From assembly GCA_024734495.1 (NCBI GenBank), contig JALMQS010000132.1, forward strand, positions 1,868,789 to 1,932,788: DNA of 64,000 nucleotides, in the 5' to 3' direction. Below the pieces are notes generated by a model. The model saw only the letters and a list, made by a program, of their open reading frames with translations, did not search any database and was not told where the DNA came from. The DNA comes from Forficula auricularia. Lineage: Eukaryota; Arthropoda; Insecta; Dermaptera; Forficulidae. Position numbers and translations under genes: made by a program. Positions 1-11,296 of this stretch are shown in pieces; positions within the stretch are counted from its first letter, which is position 1, and each line of letters begins with the position of its first letter.

Positions 1-478
1 AACAAGAAAACATTAATTGTGAACTAAATTTTAGTGAATTTTTCGACACGATTAAAAATATCAAAGAATTTTTAAAGAAAGTTCATATTAAAAATAAATA
101 TTAATAATTTTTTTAATAATAAGTTATTTTCAGTTAAAAATAATTAAAAATTAATAGATGATAGTTGTTTTTCATAAATACTCTATTTCTTAACCTTTTT
201 GAATCATAAGTAGTTGAATATACTTTTCTCTTTCTATATTCGCATAGAAGACGGTCACTTTCTCACTCTCAAAATTGTAACTAATATGTAGTCGTTTGTG
301 TAGCTAGCTTGCTGAAACAACGAAAGGAATTTTCTTTAGCCAATAGGGTAATTGACCCCATGAGATGTGACAAATAAAATATTTCTATTTAAAAAGACTA
401 ATGATGAAGGTCAAACCTTCGAAACTAGAGTATCTAAGAAAAAAATGTATATGTACACATATTTATAGTTGGTACGTT
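1..478. other. A+T-rich sequence, no gene seen
   Basis: No open frame of note, no RNA gene and no clear repeat end is visible. The part just before position 481 is the left flank of the palindromic MITE that follows. Confidence 0.6.
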
Positions 479-1199
479 ATTAGGCTAGCACTTATTTTGG
501 GTATTTTCGAATTTTTACGATGACAGAGGCGTCGAAATAAATAAAAAAAAAAGAAAAAGAAATATCCCGCAAATTTCAAGTCTCTATATTAATTTTAACC
601 AGTGCCGCACAGCGATGCAAGTTTCCCATTTAAATAACATGGGGTATGAACGATCAATTTTTTGTTTCTGCCAAAGTAATGGTTGAAAAAATTTGAAACT
701 CTGTAACCGTTATCCTTATAATAGTGTCTATTTCTCATAATTTTTAGAGATTCCTAGCTATTATAATTTTGGAGTCTATAACTTACTAACACTAAGATAT
801 AGCAGTATTTTATCTATCTGTAACTCCAAAATGATAATAGCTAAAAATCTGTGAAAATTCTGAAGGATAGCTACTACTAGATAAGATAAATTCTACAGAG
901 TTTCAAATTTTTTGTACATTTGCCCTTAAGAAAAAATTGATCGTTCACTACCGAAAACCCCATGTTATTATTTTTACTTTATCCAATGCAAAGCATGGGT
1001 AAAGTATTGTAATCGCTCTCGGGGCAAGCGTGGCTTCAAAGGGTCCTCAGGTAAAGACTACGGAACCCATGGACTCAATTAAAGTCACAAATTGTAGTAT
1101 TCAATTAGGTTGAATTTTAGCACGTGACGGTTTTGCCAAAAATTACAAGGGGTCTCGTCGAGAGGCCAAAAAGTGCGATTTTTTCATTTAGTGCGTGCG

Positions 1200-1252
1200 G
1201 ATGGATGTATGGATGGATGTATGGATGGATGTATGTATGTATGGATGTATGT
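1200..1252. repeat. ATGGATGT microsatellite in family A element
   Basis: Imperfect repeats of GGATGTAT. The same tract, shorter, lies at the matching place in copy 2 (49368-49396). A microsatellite after the 5' end is part of the DINE-1-type layout. Confidence 0.85.
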
Positions 1253-1730
1253 TATCGTTTTTTTGGCCCACGATTTTTTCCACACCGTTACACCGATTGA
1301 AATGAAATTGAAAACCTACCATTAGTTTAACAAAATGAAGCGCTGATTAGTTTTTGGTACATATCGGCCCACAAACATTAGTACTTTATTTCAGTACTTT
1401 TTTATTTTTTTCTAAATATTTTGAAAATGACTTAACCAATTTTGATGAAATTTAATATCCTAATTAAGTACCTTGGGGACCACAAAAAAGGTTAAATAAA
1501 GTTTTTAGTAAAATTATATTTTAAAGTACTTTACTCTAGAGTAAGATGTTACTTTTTTTAATTTTTTTAAAATTTATTCATTTGAAAGTTGTAATATAGC
1601 TCATTTAGCCTTGCTTAAGTAAGAATGGATAGGCTTCTCTCTGTGAAATGCTAAACATTTGGGAGGAATTTTTATGAGTAACCATAGCAACTGCGTTGTT
1701 TTCTTATCCGTTACCTTTGCTGAAGACAGA

Positions 1731-2660
1731 GAAATCGATTTTAAACCAAAAATAGCGATTGATTCTCATCTAGTACTTGAGGAATAATCATTCTATATTG
1801 GATTTTTGACGTTTCGGTTTTTATTAGTAACCATTCCTGAAGACATAGAGAAATCGACTTTAAACCAAAAATAGCGATTGATTCTCATCTAGTACTTGAG
1901 GAATAATCATTCTATATTGGATTTTTGACGTTTCGGTTTTTATTAGTAACCATTGCTGAAGACATAGAGAAATCGACTTTAAACCAAAAATAGCGATTGA
2001 TTCTCATCTAGTACTTGAGGAATAATCATTCTATATTGGATTTTTGACATTTCGGTTTTTATTGGTAACCATTGCTGAAGACATGGAGGAATCGACTTAA
2101 AATCAAAAATAGCCATCGATTCTCATCTAATACTTGAGGAATAACCATTCTATATTGGATTTTTGACATTTCTGTTTTTATTGGTAACCATTGCTGAAGA
2201 CATGGAGGAATCGACTTAAAATAAAAAATAGACATCGATTCTCATCTAATACTTGAGGAATAACAATTCTACATTAGGTACTCAAGTTTGAGTTGTTTGC
2301 CATAAAAGAATTTAGTCTTTTTGATTTTAAGTCGATTCTTCCACGTTTTCAATAGAGGTTGCCATTAATGGTCAAAACATCAAAAATTGAATGCAATAAG
2401 GTTATTCCTCTAGTATTAGATGAGAATCGATCGTTATTTTTGATTTTAAGTCGATTCCTCCATGTCTTCAGCAATGGTTACCAATAATAATCGAAACGTC
2501 AAAAACCTAATGTAGAATTGTTATTCCTCAAGTATTAGATGAGAATCGATGGCTATTTTTGATTTTAAGTCGATTCCTCTATGTCTTCTGCAATGGTTAC
2601 AATAATAACCGAAATGTCAAAAATCCAATGTGGAATGGTTATTCCTCGACTCTTAAATGA
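1731..2660. repeat. 119-bp tandem array with an inverted second half
   Basis: Units of about 119 bp are recognised by AAATCGACTT, TTCTCATCTAGTACTTGAGG, GACGTTTCGG and ACCATTGCTGAAGACAT. About four to five units run in one orientation to about 2280. The array then flips (TAGTATTAGATGAGAATCGA, GTCTTCAGCAATGGTTAC) to about 2660. Early units are nearly identical; units next to the flip are more diverged. Confidence 0.9.
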
Positions 2661-2942
2661 GAATTATTTTTGAATTAATGTCAATATTAACTACAAATTG
2701 CAAGTGATATCTGATTAATAATAAAGGAACAAACATATTAATATTTCAAATGAATTTGGATAAAGTTTAGCAACGATCCGTTGCAGTTTATTTTTTCTAT
2801 TTATTATCAGAAATTACATATTTACAGGATATTTCTATGAGCCAATTTTCTAGGCGAAATATATACAAAAGTTTCAAGGTAGTCTCCTATGAGACTAGAC
2901 AAGATAATGAAAATTAAAAAAAAAATTATATAAATTTGTTAT

Positions 2943-3225
2943 TATTTAGGATCGTGGAGATCCTGGGGCCTTCTTCTTTTCAGACGTCTTCTTTCGGGGA
3001 TCGGAAAATGAGTGGGGGGTCTGATTAGGGTGCGATGTCAATTTTCCAACGTGGATATTGGCTCTTTTTCCGATGACTTCTTCTACATAGGTCACTCGAA
3101 GGTCTTCGTGAAGTGTTTTCTTTGAGATAAACAAAGGTGCATCAGTAATTATTCTAAGGAATTTAGACTGGAATATCTGTATTATATTTACATTGGACTT
3201 AGATGAGCAGCCCCATAGCTCAATT
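2943..3225 (-). pseudogene. Jockey-type LINE ORF2, C-terminal fragment
   Basis: Read on the minus strand from 3225, the frame stays open to a stop at 2946-2948. It begins GIELWGCSSKSNVNIIQIFQ, followed by SKFLRIITDAPLFISKKTLHEDL. This matches the conserved end of Jockey-clade ORF2, which typically has GIQLWG, then SNS/NI, then IQRFQSK, then LR.IV.APW, then HEDL. Only about 90 residues remain, so the reverse transcriptase, endonuclease and ORF1 are all lost by 5' truncation. The tail is basic and Lys/Ser/Pro-rich. The family call is confident; the exact subfamily is not known. The copy is dead. Confidence 0.85.
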
Positions 3226-3383
3226 CCATGTTATTAGATGCATCGCTGTGCGGCACAGGTTAAAATTGAGATAGAGACTTGAAACTTCGGGGATATTATT
3301 TTTTTAATTTATTTCGAACTATATGAGCTTCTGTCAGAGTAAAAATTCGAAAATACCCAAAAAAAAGACCACCCAAATATATA

Positions 3384-3487
3384 TGTGTGTATGTTTATTT
3401 GCATCAAGTAGAGAACAACCTCATATATTTCTCTTTATGAATCAACAACTCTGATACTCTCGGCAAAACAAAATCATTTCAATTATC
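3384..3487 (+). repeat. dispersed short repeat (family F)
   Basis: Marked by ATGTTTATTTGCATCAAG, then AACCTC, TTCTCTTTATGAATCAACAA and CTCGGCAAAACAAAATC. Relatives lie at 29743-29820, 36032-36125 and 60396-60505 (plus), and at 35128-35199 and 59345-59392 (minus). The nature is unknown; no pol III boxes or coding are seen. Confidence 0.75.
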
Positions 3488-4699
3488 TGAAAAATGTCCC
3501 GGTTTGAAAAAATAATAATATGGTATGTCTAATTATGAAGAGAGCGTGGGACATATTCTATTTATGAAGATTAGGTATAAGAATTTCTTATCTAATAATA
3601 ATAATAATAATATCATAAAGTTCATTTTACTTCTTATTTAAAGAGAATTGGCATTTGGGAAAAGTAATTGGTATTCATGTGAAATGGTGTCTTTATATAA
3701 AGGAGGAAGGCATTTGGTCGTGGTGGAGCGAGTGAAAGAGGACTTTTATCAGCGACAAAGAGAGGGTCCGAGTCGAAGACACGAACGTCAATAGGCCACT
3801 AACTTGTCCGCCCTTATTTACGTTTTATGTTTAGGTAATGTGGCCCTTTCTAGTTGAGAACCTTTATTTCGCCAAAGAGTGACAAGTAAAATTTATTTTT
3901 AATATTGATCATTAAACAGCACAATTCATTTGCATCCCCTTATCAAACTCTCTTTTTTATGACAGATAAAATATCTTGCTGGAAGAAGCGTATTTATTTT
4001 ATCCTTTAAATTTTTTAAATCAGCTAAAATAAACAGCAGATAGGTTTTTAGGAAAAAAGAAAGAAAATATTTTTTTTATCGTTCACCTGGCGAAAATTGA
4101 ATTTCCATGCTAGAATATGGACATAAAAGAACGATTTTGGTTAGTAAGAGAGAGGATACATTTTTATATTGAAATCCTAGCCAATTAAAGTAAACAATAA
4201 TCTCTGTGTAAATAAAGTTCAAAAATTATTAGTATTATTTTATTTTAATTTACTTGTAGGTTTTGTAGTAAACGCAAGTATGGAAATTAAATTTTTCAAA
4301 AATTTGGAATAAATAATATTTTATTGATATTAAATAATAAAAATTTTTATTTTAAATAAACAATATGAATTTTATTTGAAAGGAAAATAAATATTGATAT
4401 GAATTCAGGATCCTTCTTTTTCCGGACGTTTCACTCAGCATGCAAAATCATATATAGATCATACTTCACAGGATCATTTCTGTAGTATATCTTCAGTATC
4501 CTTTTGCAAAAATCGATAGAAATTGTTAATGAAAATGTTAAATTTCCGACTATGGTGATTGTTGAGGAATTCTTTATTCTAAGATTCTTCCAAAACTTAT
4601 GTGACTATGTGGAATTTAAATTTTATAAATTAAAGAGTTTTTTTAGTCACATGAAATAAATAATATTATTATTTATTTGATTAATTTAGTTATATATTA
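3488..4699. other. A+T-rich unannotated stretch
   Basis: I see no gene, structured RNA or element end. Long A/T runs dominate. Confidence 0.55.
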
Positions 4700-4960
4700 A
4701 TACATATAATTTCGGTCACCCCTGGTTGACCACCTTCAGTAGTAAACTTTGGTCAAGATTTGGAATCGGAAGGAGAAGAGTTTAGAAATATCTTGTATTT
4801 TTCCCTCATTGACCCTTTTTAAACCCTGATGAAGGAGAGCGAATCCTCTGAAACGTTGGGTTTTGAGTGATGAAAAAATGAATTTCCAATAAATCTATTT
4901 TGTTCGAGAGAATTTTTTTCACTATCCTTGGGCTGCCTTTCCATTACTTATCAGTTATAA
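4700..4960 (+). repeat. Penelope-like repeat fragment with hammerhead
   Basis: Holds a hammerhead-like core at 4822-4862, followed by TTCCAATAAA and then CACTATCCTTGGGCTGCCTTT. The last block recurs inverted at 45850-45935. A hammerhead followed by an A+T-rich tail is what pseudo-LTRs of Penelope-like elements show. No GIY-YIG or RT coding is near. Confidence 0.45.
4822..4862 (+). ncRNA. hammerhead-like ribozyme motif
   Basis: CTGATGA (4826-4832), one extra A, then stem II GGAG/CTCT (one G-U pair), then GAAA (4850-4853) and CGTT. AACC (4822-4825) can pair with GG-TT after the predicted cleavage base 4857, across one mismatch or bulge. All core bases are present, so it may be active. Confidence 0.55.
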
Positions 4961-5205
4961 CTATTTAACTATATCTGGATCTGCAAACTATAACTATTTT
5001 CTTGTCAAATTTCAAATTTCTAGCTTTAATAATAGCAGAAGAGACGGAAGGGCAAAAGGACAACGAAATTTCACCAAAATATTTTTTATCATCTTTGGTA
5101 TAAAATTCTAAAAATATATGTAATTTAATGATCCGGTAAATAATAGACACTATAATTTTCAAAACGAAACCCAAAATTTATCAGAAATAAGCTACGTGTT
5201 CTGAT

Positions 5206-5895
5206 GTGGCCATCCACTTGACTTTACCATACAACCTGGCACCTAAAATTATTTATAATCATGTAGGGGGGAGGGGAGGGTTAGTTGTTGCATTTTTAGA
5301 TTACTGGGGTCCCACTGATTATGTATACAAAATTTGGTTGAGTTTGGTAAATAGCCAACATTTTCATTTTTTGACCCTACACCCCCCCCCCCCCCCCCCA
5401 TTTTGGACGGTTAGTTTTTTCAGTTTTAGACTTCTGGGCGTCCACTGGTCATGTATACAAAATTTGGTTGAGTTTGCTCAAACGGCCTAGATTTTTAATT
5501 TTTAACCCCCCTTCCACCCCCCTTAATTTTGGGTCGATATGTACCAAAATCTAATCAGCTCTTAATCTCAATGGACCAAAACTAAGTGTGAAATTTGGTT
5601 TTGATATTCACACTAGTTTTTGAGCTAGCTCGTCCACAAAAATTTGGTAACGCACAGACTAACTAACAACCAGACAACCAGACAGACTAACTAACAGACA
5701 TTTTGACAAAACAATTATTATCTCGAAAAAGATAATTTTTTCGATGTTCAGTTATTAAAGCTTTTTTGTAAAGCGAAATGCCATGGTTTCGCTCAATTTC
5801 TTGAATCAAAATAATTTCAGCCGTTTTTGAGATATTTCGAAAAAATAAGGAATTGCACGATTACAATACTTGACCATACCCTGTATGGTAAAGTA
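5206..5895 (-). mobile_element. Helentron-like non-autonomous Helitron, family B copy 1
   Basis: A perfect 13-bp inverted pair, ACTTTACCATACA (5221-5233) and TGTATGGTAAAGT (5882-5894), bounds the element. Read on the minus strand, it starts with a hairpin (5873-5889) and then AAGTATTGTAATCG, which is shared with family A. A microsatellite of CTGT/TTAG units follows, then TTGGTACATATCG, again shared with A. Two tandem units of about 120 bp come next, each with ATGTATACAAAATTTGG. Past the 3' repeat lies a small hairpin GTGG-ATGG-CCAC (5206-5217). This matches the A layout, so the two are sister families. Confidence 0.75.
5382..5399. repeat. poly(C) tract of 18
   Basis: An uninterrupted C run between the two central repeat units of the family B element. 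Confidence 0.95.
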
Positions 5896-6805
5896 AAAAG
5901 ATATAGCATTTTTCGGGTTCTTCCAATAGAAAAAGATTGTAATTTTATTTTAAAAGACCGACCTTATTATAAATGAATTCCATAACCATGTTAATCGGAT
6001 AAAATATAGAAGGAACCAATATCACTTGAAATATCATAAATTTTACAGGATATTTAAAATGCAGGGAAAATGGATTCCCATAAAATGGAAATTCAATCAA
6101 TCTAATGCTTAAAATAACGTTTATTGATATTGGCATTCTACAAATGATTTTCTCGTTACTACATTACTATTGAACAATATATGTCTTATAATTACTAAAT
6201 TTTATTTTATTATTACTAAAAAATAAAAGATTAATTCGATTTATACTTTAGAAATGTATGCTTCATTTTCTTAAACCAATTATTCATTTTTTTTTTTCAT
6301 TTTTTAAATTTAATAATACTTTGTGAAAAATAAAAGAATAAAGAATCTATGAATGAACACGACGACCAAATTCAATTTACATCAAATATTAAAAATAGAA
6401 GGGGAAAAATGAGAGATGCCGAGGAATGGGATCTTGAGTTTTTCAAAAGATCATTAGCGACTTCGTGGAAGGAAAATGCTGATGATCGCGATTTATAATG
6501 TTAATGAGAATTCATTTTAAAATTTAAAAGATTGCTCGATTTTCAAACCCACACAATCCTTGGCACTTGGGCGAAAAAATTAAATATTCAAAAACAAAAC
6601 TAAATATATTATTTTATTGACTAATTTGATAAATTCTTCTAAAATTGTTCAGAACTATAAAGATGGCTTTTAGCTTAACAATTGTTTGAAAATATGTACC
6701 TAATAATCAAATTCATTATTCAATTGTTATTGTAAAGGTAACAATAAAATACTGAAATCTCTCCTATTTATATGTAATAGTAAGCAAGTATTTCTTATAT
6801 ATTTA
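5896..6805. other. A+T-rich unannotated stretch
   Basis: No gene, RNA or clear element is visible. Confidence 0.5.
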
Positions 6806-7012
6806 CGGCCAGTTATATGTCGGTTTGTAAAGTCTTTGTTAATTTGAGAAACGGTCAAACCTAAGAATTCACCTTGTGCCGTCGGTGGGATGGCCAATCA
6901 GATGACACGCACTTTCATCTGATTGGTCATCCGGCCGGGCACAAAGTGAATGCTAAAGTTTGACCGTTTGTCAAATTAACAAAGACTTTACAAACGGACA
7001 TACAACTGGCCC
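6806..7012. mobile_element. PIF/Harbinger-like MITE copy 1
   Basis: A 207-bp inverted-repeat element. The ends are CGGCCAGTTATATGTCGG and the complement of GGGCCAGTTGTATGTCCG. It is flanked by TTA on both sides (6803-6805 and 7013-7015). The 3-bp TWA duplication fits PIF/Harbinger. Related copies are at 13384-13544 and 42835-43028. Confidence 0.85.
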
Positions 7013-7175
7013 TTAATGCTTATAACGGGTATTGGAACATATGGTTAAGTCTTTCTTTTTCTGTATACACTTCCTCAGTAATATTGTATTTATTATGTCA
7101 CGAATTTGTTTTTAGACCTTTTTTACCTTTTATTTGTTTCATAATTAAATTTGTACACCTAATGTTAATATAGGT

Positions 7176-7197
7176 ATATATATATATATATATATAT
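7176..7197. repeat. (TA)n microsatellite
   Basis: A run of about 11 TA units. Confidence 0.9.
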
Positions 7198-7306
7198 TAT
7201 TCATCTTTCAATCAGTGTTTAGTAAAAAAAACTTTATTGAATAGAGATATACATATAATATATTTTTAATGCGTAAAAATTTTGCTGGTTAGTATGGTGA
7301 ATTTTA

Positions 7307-7622
7307 ATTTTTTTTTTTTTATGATATTGATTCGAGAAGGAGTTACACCAAGAATCTCTAACCCCTAATGGTTTTAATCGGCCCCTCCACCTTGAAAAGA
7401 AAGAAAGAGATTATATAGGCTGGGTCTGAGCCGAAGGGGATGCGAGTCCTAAAAATCTGAAAGTAGTTTTCGGGAAAGACGGTGGCAGAAAGTGAGTAAT
7501 AGCCTCTAGAAGTCATAGGGATGGACGATTTGGCGCACGCGTTGGTGCGATTTTTATTGAGTTCGACAGGCAAGGAGTGTTGAGCGTTCGAAAACCGCAA
7601 CTTTCTTACAAATAAGGCTTTA
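7307..7622 (-). pseudogene. LINE ORF2 C-terminus plus 3' UTR (same family as 31397-33713)
   Basis: On the minus strand the frame encodes FVRKLRFSNAQHSLPVELNK, followed by NRTNACAKSSIPMTSRG and SATVFPENY. This lines up with RNTRFSKTQHPYALKLD, IRTNEFANSFIPMTSRD and PTVFPATY at the end of the larger LINE. The 3' UTR shares CTTGGTG(T/C)AACT and ends in a T-run (7307-7320), the poly(A) tail of a minus-strand insertion. It is 5'-truncated to about 315 bp and dead. Confidence 0.85.
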
Positions 7623-8380
7623 GGGGGGATTGTTGATTTAAACTCTTCAGAACAAACAACATTGAAGTATTTAAATTAGTTTTGTTTTAATGGCAATTTA
7701 TGAAAAATAAATAAATAAATTATAATATTGGTTCTATTTAGAACAAAAATAAATTTACATTCTTAGCAGGTATTCCAAACTAGCTTTGTTTATGAAAATG
7801 TGTTGAGGAGATATGATAATGAGGTGGTTAACTTCATCCGAGTCGGCAACAAAAGTGCACATGATGTTCCGAATTGGCGTGACATCACAAGAGGAACAAA
7901 TTCTATATAAAATAAATTATTTCTTGACAATTATTATTATTGTTATTGTTTTCTCTCCTTTTGAAGGAGGTTTGTGTACTATATATCGGCTGTAAACAGC
8001 AGAGATGATAGCTTCTATATTATTATTGAGGGATTATTATTATTATATCATTATGATTTCTGACCAACCTCATAAATATAACCTTGAATTTATAGCTCTT
8101 AAAATTTAGTTCTAAAATTTATATTAAATTAAACAAAAATATCGAATAAGTTCATTGAGGGTTCTGAGCTTCTATCGACCCTCTATATTTGGAATGTATG
8201 CATATGGGGGTTGAGGGGACGCGGTCTGCCCCGGGTGGCATGATTTTGATATTTTTTTGCATTAAAAAATTTTTAAGCACTATTTTAATAATATTAAATA
8301 TAATATAATAAGAAATCAACTATTGAGTTAACGATTAAAAAAATCTTCTACTTAGTTCTGGTAATGATAGAAAAAATAAA
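7623..8380. other. mostly unannotated; G+C-rich scrap near 8185-8245
   Basis: A short block around 8190-8245 (GACGCGGTCTGCCCCGGGTGG) looks unlike its A+T-rich surroundings and may be the end of an unidentified transposon. Nothing else is supported. Confidence 0.4.
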
Positions 8381-8836
8381 TAAACTGCAACGGATCGTTG
8401 GTAAACTTTATCCAAAGTCATTTAAAATATTAATATGTTCAATACTTTATTATTAATCAGATATCACTTTCTATTTGCAGTCCATGTTGACTTGAAGTCA
8501 AAAAAGTAATCGATTCTCATCTAATATTCGAGGAATAACTTATTCTCATCTAATACTCGAGGAATAACTAATGTTTATTCTACATTGGATTTTAGACGTT
8601 TCGGTTATTATTGGTAACCATTGCTGAAGACATGGAGGAATCGACTTAAAAGCAAAAATAGCCATCGATTCTCATCTAATACTTGAGGAATAACAATTCT
8701 ACGTTGGACTTTTGAGGCTTCGATTATTATTGGTAATCATTGCTGAAGTCATGGAGGAATCGACTTAAAATCAAAAAGACTAAATTCTTTTATGGTAAAC
8801 AACCCAAAACTTGCTTCGCATTGGATAAAGTAAAAA
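8381..8836 (-). mobile_element. Helentron-like element, family A copy 3 (short)
   Basis: Minus orientation. It begins TAAACTGCAACGGATCGTTG (the complement of the terminal hairpin end) and AAACTTTATCCAA, and ends GCTTCGCATTGGATAAAGT, the complement of the family A 5' end. Only two or three 119-bp-type units lie between the ends; the microsatellite and the 5' domain are deleted. The last hairpin base is mutated. Confidence 0.85.
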
Positions 8837-11127
8837 ACTATCTTGTGTTTTTTCTGATTTTTTAATTCATTAAGCAGGTGAGAAAATCCAGTAAATTAGG
8901 AAATCGCCTGAACAATTTTTTTCTCTTGTCACTAACTACTTTAAGAGTCGAAAGATTTTTGTCTTCTGCTCCGGGCGAGAAAAGCTCATGTTACCCCACT
9001 GAATCTCAGTAAGTAATCTTTTTTCATTGAAAAGTTTTTATTTCTCTTTATGAATCTTTTTTTCAGTAGTAAAAAAATATTCCGAAACCAATGCAAGTCA
9101 CATTAAAAAAAGAAAAGAAAAAAATTCATTGAAGAAGAAATTCAATCGTTTTTTCTATGAATTCAACTCGGATTCTAATTTTACAGTAGGACTGACTCGT
9201 TTAATTTGCAGGCATATGATGCTCCGCTTTGAACCTGGCCAAAACCTGAGAAGCCTCTCACAGAAAAGTTGGAATCTGAATCGATGTTGAACATTTCAAA
9301 CAAACTCATGCTAAACCCGTAAACGCGTCCTCGAGATCGTTTTCTTTTTGCTTTTAAGACAAAATATCTTCATATCGAATTACATTCGAAGCAAATAAGC
9401 GTTCGGCTTTTACAATTTAAAAGACTTGTGCTCGCTTTGAATTTAACCCGTTTATTGAGACACGCGCCAACGGGATTTCTCTCTCGTTCTCTTTCTATGA
9501 TGGTTGTTTGAACGATAATTGTGTTTGTGCAAAATAAAGCTGGAATTTAATATTAGATAAATATATAAGAAGTGTCCTCTAAATAGATATTAGATCGCTG
9601 TTTCAATAGAATTCCTTTCGAATTATGCTTTCTATCTTCTTTATCTTTAGTTTTGAGAAAATCAAATTTCACTGTTTATCAATAAAAGTGGGTGCGTGGC
9701 AGTGGCTCTGTATATTCTTTTTGATCACATATATTCAACACTTATTCTTTGAGTATATGATTAAAAAAATACTAATAAATAATTTTAATATTTATCGACG
9801 TTTTCTATTTTCATCTGGAGAAATATAAGTGATGGGTCAGGGAAAAGAGCCCTGATCAAAATCGAACTAATAGCATATCCTGTTTCTAGAGAAACAACTG
9901 AACAAAACGCTTTTTGTCCTACATAAAAATTCCAAAAATTGACTCAGTTATGAATTTTTGAATATTTAGAAGTAAAAAACGTATCTTTGTGTGTAGTAAG
10001 AACTTTTTGAGTTGATATTTTTAAAATTCGGTACAAATATTTGTAAAATTATTTCAGCTTAATAGCTCAAACCGTTTGTTTATAAACAATTGCCTTATCA
10101 ATAAAATTTCGGAATAGTTACTACTAATTAACATCTAAAAGCTAGAACTAATTTGTCATCTAAAGATAACAACCAACTAAGTATAAATTCTATATTAACC
10201 TGTAATATTATACAGTGATATACAGTTTTAAATACTTTAAACTTGTCTTTATTAAAATGTTTTTATATAACAATATAAATGAGACAAAAAACAATTGCTG
10301 GCCATTAAATAAATAATACGATCATTTTTATAAAAGTTGGGTGTAATTTTTTGTTAAAATGAATAATTGCTCCTAAATGTTGAGCTTCTAATCAAAGTTG
10401 AACAACTTCATCGTGCAGTTGATGTTACCAACATGATAAAAAATATTTCTTTCCTGGGAAAAAAACTAGCTGAACCTTTTAATGATTTAGACATATTTTT
10501 AATGTCCTTAAATAGGGTATATAACGTATTTAAGTGACGGATAAATTACCTCCCGTTCTTTTATTTAAATAAATTAGACAGCATTATCCGATTTAATTTG
10601 TGTTGTTTCAAAATAACACCGAGCAAAAAATCATACGACACTCCATTAAATAGTTATTTGATGATACAAATTTTATAAAAAATTATGAAGGATGAACTCG
10701 TTTGTTTTCTGTTCTTGTTTTGACAGCATACATTAACTTGCACCGAATATTAATTTTACTTTTTTTTTTTTTAATTCCACTTGGAATTTAATTAGAAAAA
10801 AGCTGGTAATCTTATTATGTGAAAATTAAAACCAACACCAATGTCAATTTACAAGTAGGAGATCACAAGTAAGGGGGAATTTAATTTCTTCCTTTTTTTT
10901 AATTTCTCCCGTCTAAACCGGATACACAATGAAAAATTTACAAATGAAATTTTGAACAAGAAATGAATTAATAATATTAAAAAAATGTAATTAATTAACA
11001 TAATTATTTTTTTAATATATACCTAGGTATATATTAGAAAATATTATATAACACCGATGAAGCAATTATGGTATATTTTTGTTAAGGGAGAATCGAGTAG
11101 ATTATAATTGAAACATGTTATAAAGGG
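8837..11127. other. A+T-rich stretch; one weak exon-like spot
   Basis: No repeat ends were recognised. At 9212 a TTTAATTTGCAG acceptor-like signal precedes a frame reading HMMLRFEPGQNLRSLSQKSW to a stop at about 9288. I do not recognise the peptide and give it little weight. Confidence 0.35.
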
Positions 11128-11296
11128 AAAAAGAAATTTAAAATATAAATTACTAGGTAGGTTTCACACAATAAAAGATAACATGTTTATTGACTCTATA
11201 TATATTTCTGGGTATAAGCCCATCTTCAACAGTTCAGAAGTTTGTTTTTTATTGTGTGAAATCTACCTAGTAATTTATATTTTAAAATTTCTTTTT
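11128..11296. repeat. foldback repeat (family G)
   Basis: Inverted arms of about 48 bp (11128-11176 and 11248-11296), sharing AAATTACTAGGTAGGTTTCA-type sequence, enclose a 71-bp centre with a hammerhead-like core. Similar arms occur at 36920-37413, 38990-39131, 52345-52545 and 63060-63190. Confidence 0.8.
11197..11236 (-). ncRNA. hammerhead-like motif, GAAAUAU type
   Basis: The minus strand reads TTGAAGA, stem II TGGG/CCCA around CTTATA, then GAAATATATATA. No extra base precedes stem II. The first core base is T instead of C, so it is probably weak or inactive. AUAUAU after GAAA could pair between two molecules. A matching stem I is not evident. Confidence 0.35.

Larger units (their letters stand above)
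972..2790 (+). mobile_element. Helentron-like non-autonomous Helitron (HINE/DINE-1 type), family A copy 1
   Basis: The parts, in order, are: an 11-bp subterminal repeat ACTTTATCCAA (976-986) within a small hairpin closed by GGGTAAAGT; a (GGATGTAT)n microsatellite; a core of about 119-bp tandem units; the inverted subterminal repeat TTGGATAAAGT (2756-2766); and a terminal hairpin GCAACG-ATC-CGTTGC (2770-2784), ending CAGTTTA. That order is the diagnostic layout of Helentron-associated elements such as Drosophila DINE-1. It sits between T residues, as Helentrons do, and shows no target duplication. There is no Rep/helicase coding. The same ends occur at 49135-51153, 8381-8836 and 14809-15047. 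Confidence 0.8.
971..3225 (-). mobile_element. 5'-truncated Jockey-type LINE insertion, itself interrupted
   Basis: The 11-bp direct repeat CCATGTTATTA lies at 960-970 and again at 3226-3236, exactly bordering the foreign block inside the family E right arm. It reads as the target-site duplication of a LINE insertion on the minus strand. The 5' truncated end is at 3225 and the ORF2 C-terminus runs to 2943. The 3' tail is next to the T-run at 971-975. The Helentron-like element at 972-2790 sits inside that tail. The TSD and ORF end are seen; the order of events is inferred. Confidence 0.65.
481..3376. mobile_element. palindromic MITE (family E), split by later insertions
   Basis: The outer arms (481-970 and 3226-3376) match the uninterrupted copy at 59395-59921. 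The left end reads TAGGCTAGCACTTATTTTGG and the right end reads inverted, ending GACCACCC. The arms carry complementary blocks, including a TGCCGCACAGCGATGCA block on the left and its complement near 3240. The right arm is interrupted between 971 and 3225 by a Jockey-type LINE tail and a Helentron-like element. The intact copy has TA duplications, which suggests a Tc1/mariner-type mobilising transposase (inference). No transposase is encoded. Confidence 0.75.

Noticed and set aside
1731..2660. 119-bp units contain CTGAAGA and, nearby, the complement of GAAACGTC, suggesting a hammerhead
   Set aside because: The two boxes are on opposite strands in each unit, so no single transcript carries both in the required order.
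5206..5490. 94-codon plus-strand frame with a Pro run
   Set aside because: The proline run is the poly(C) tract, and the frame is the reverse side of the family B Helentron-like element.
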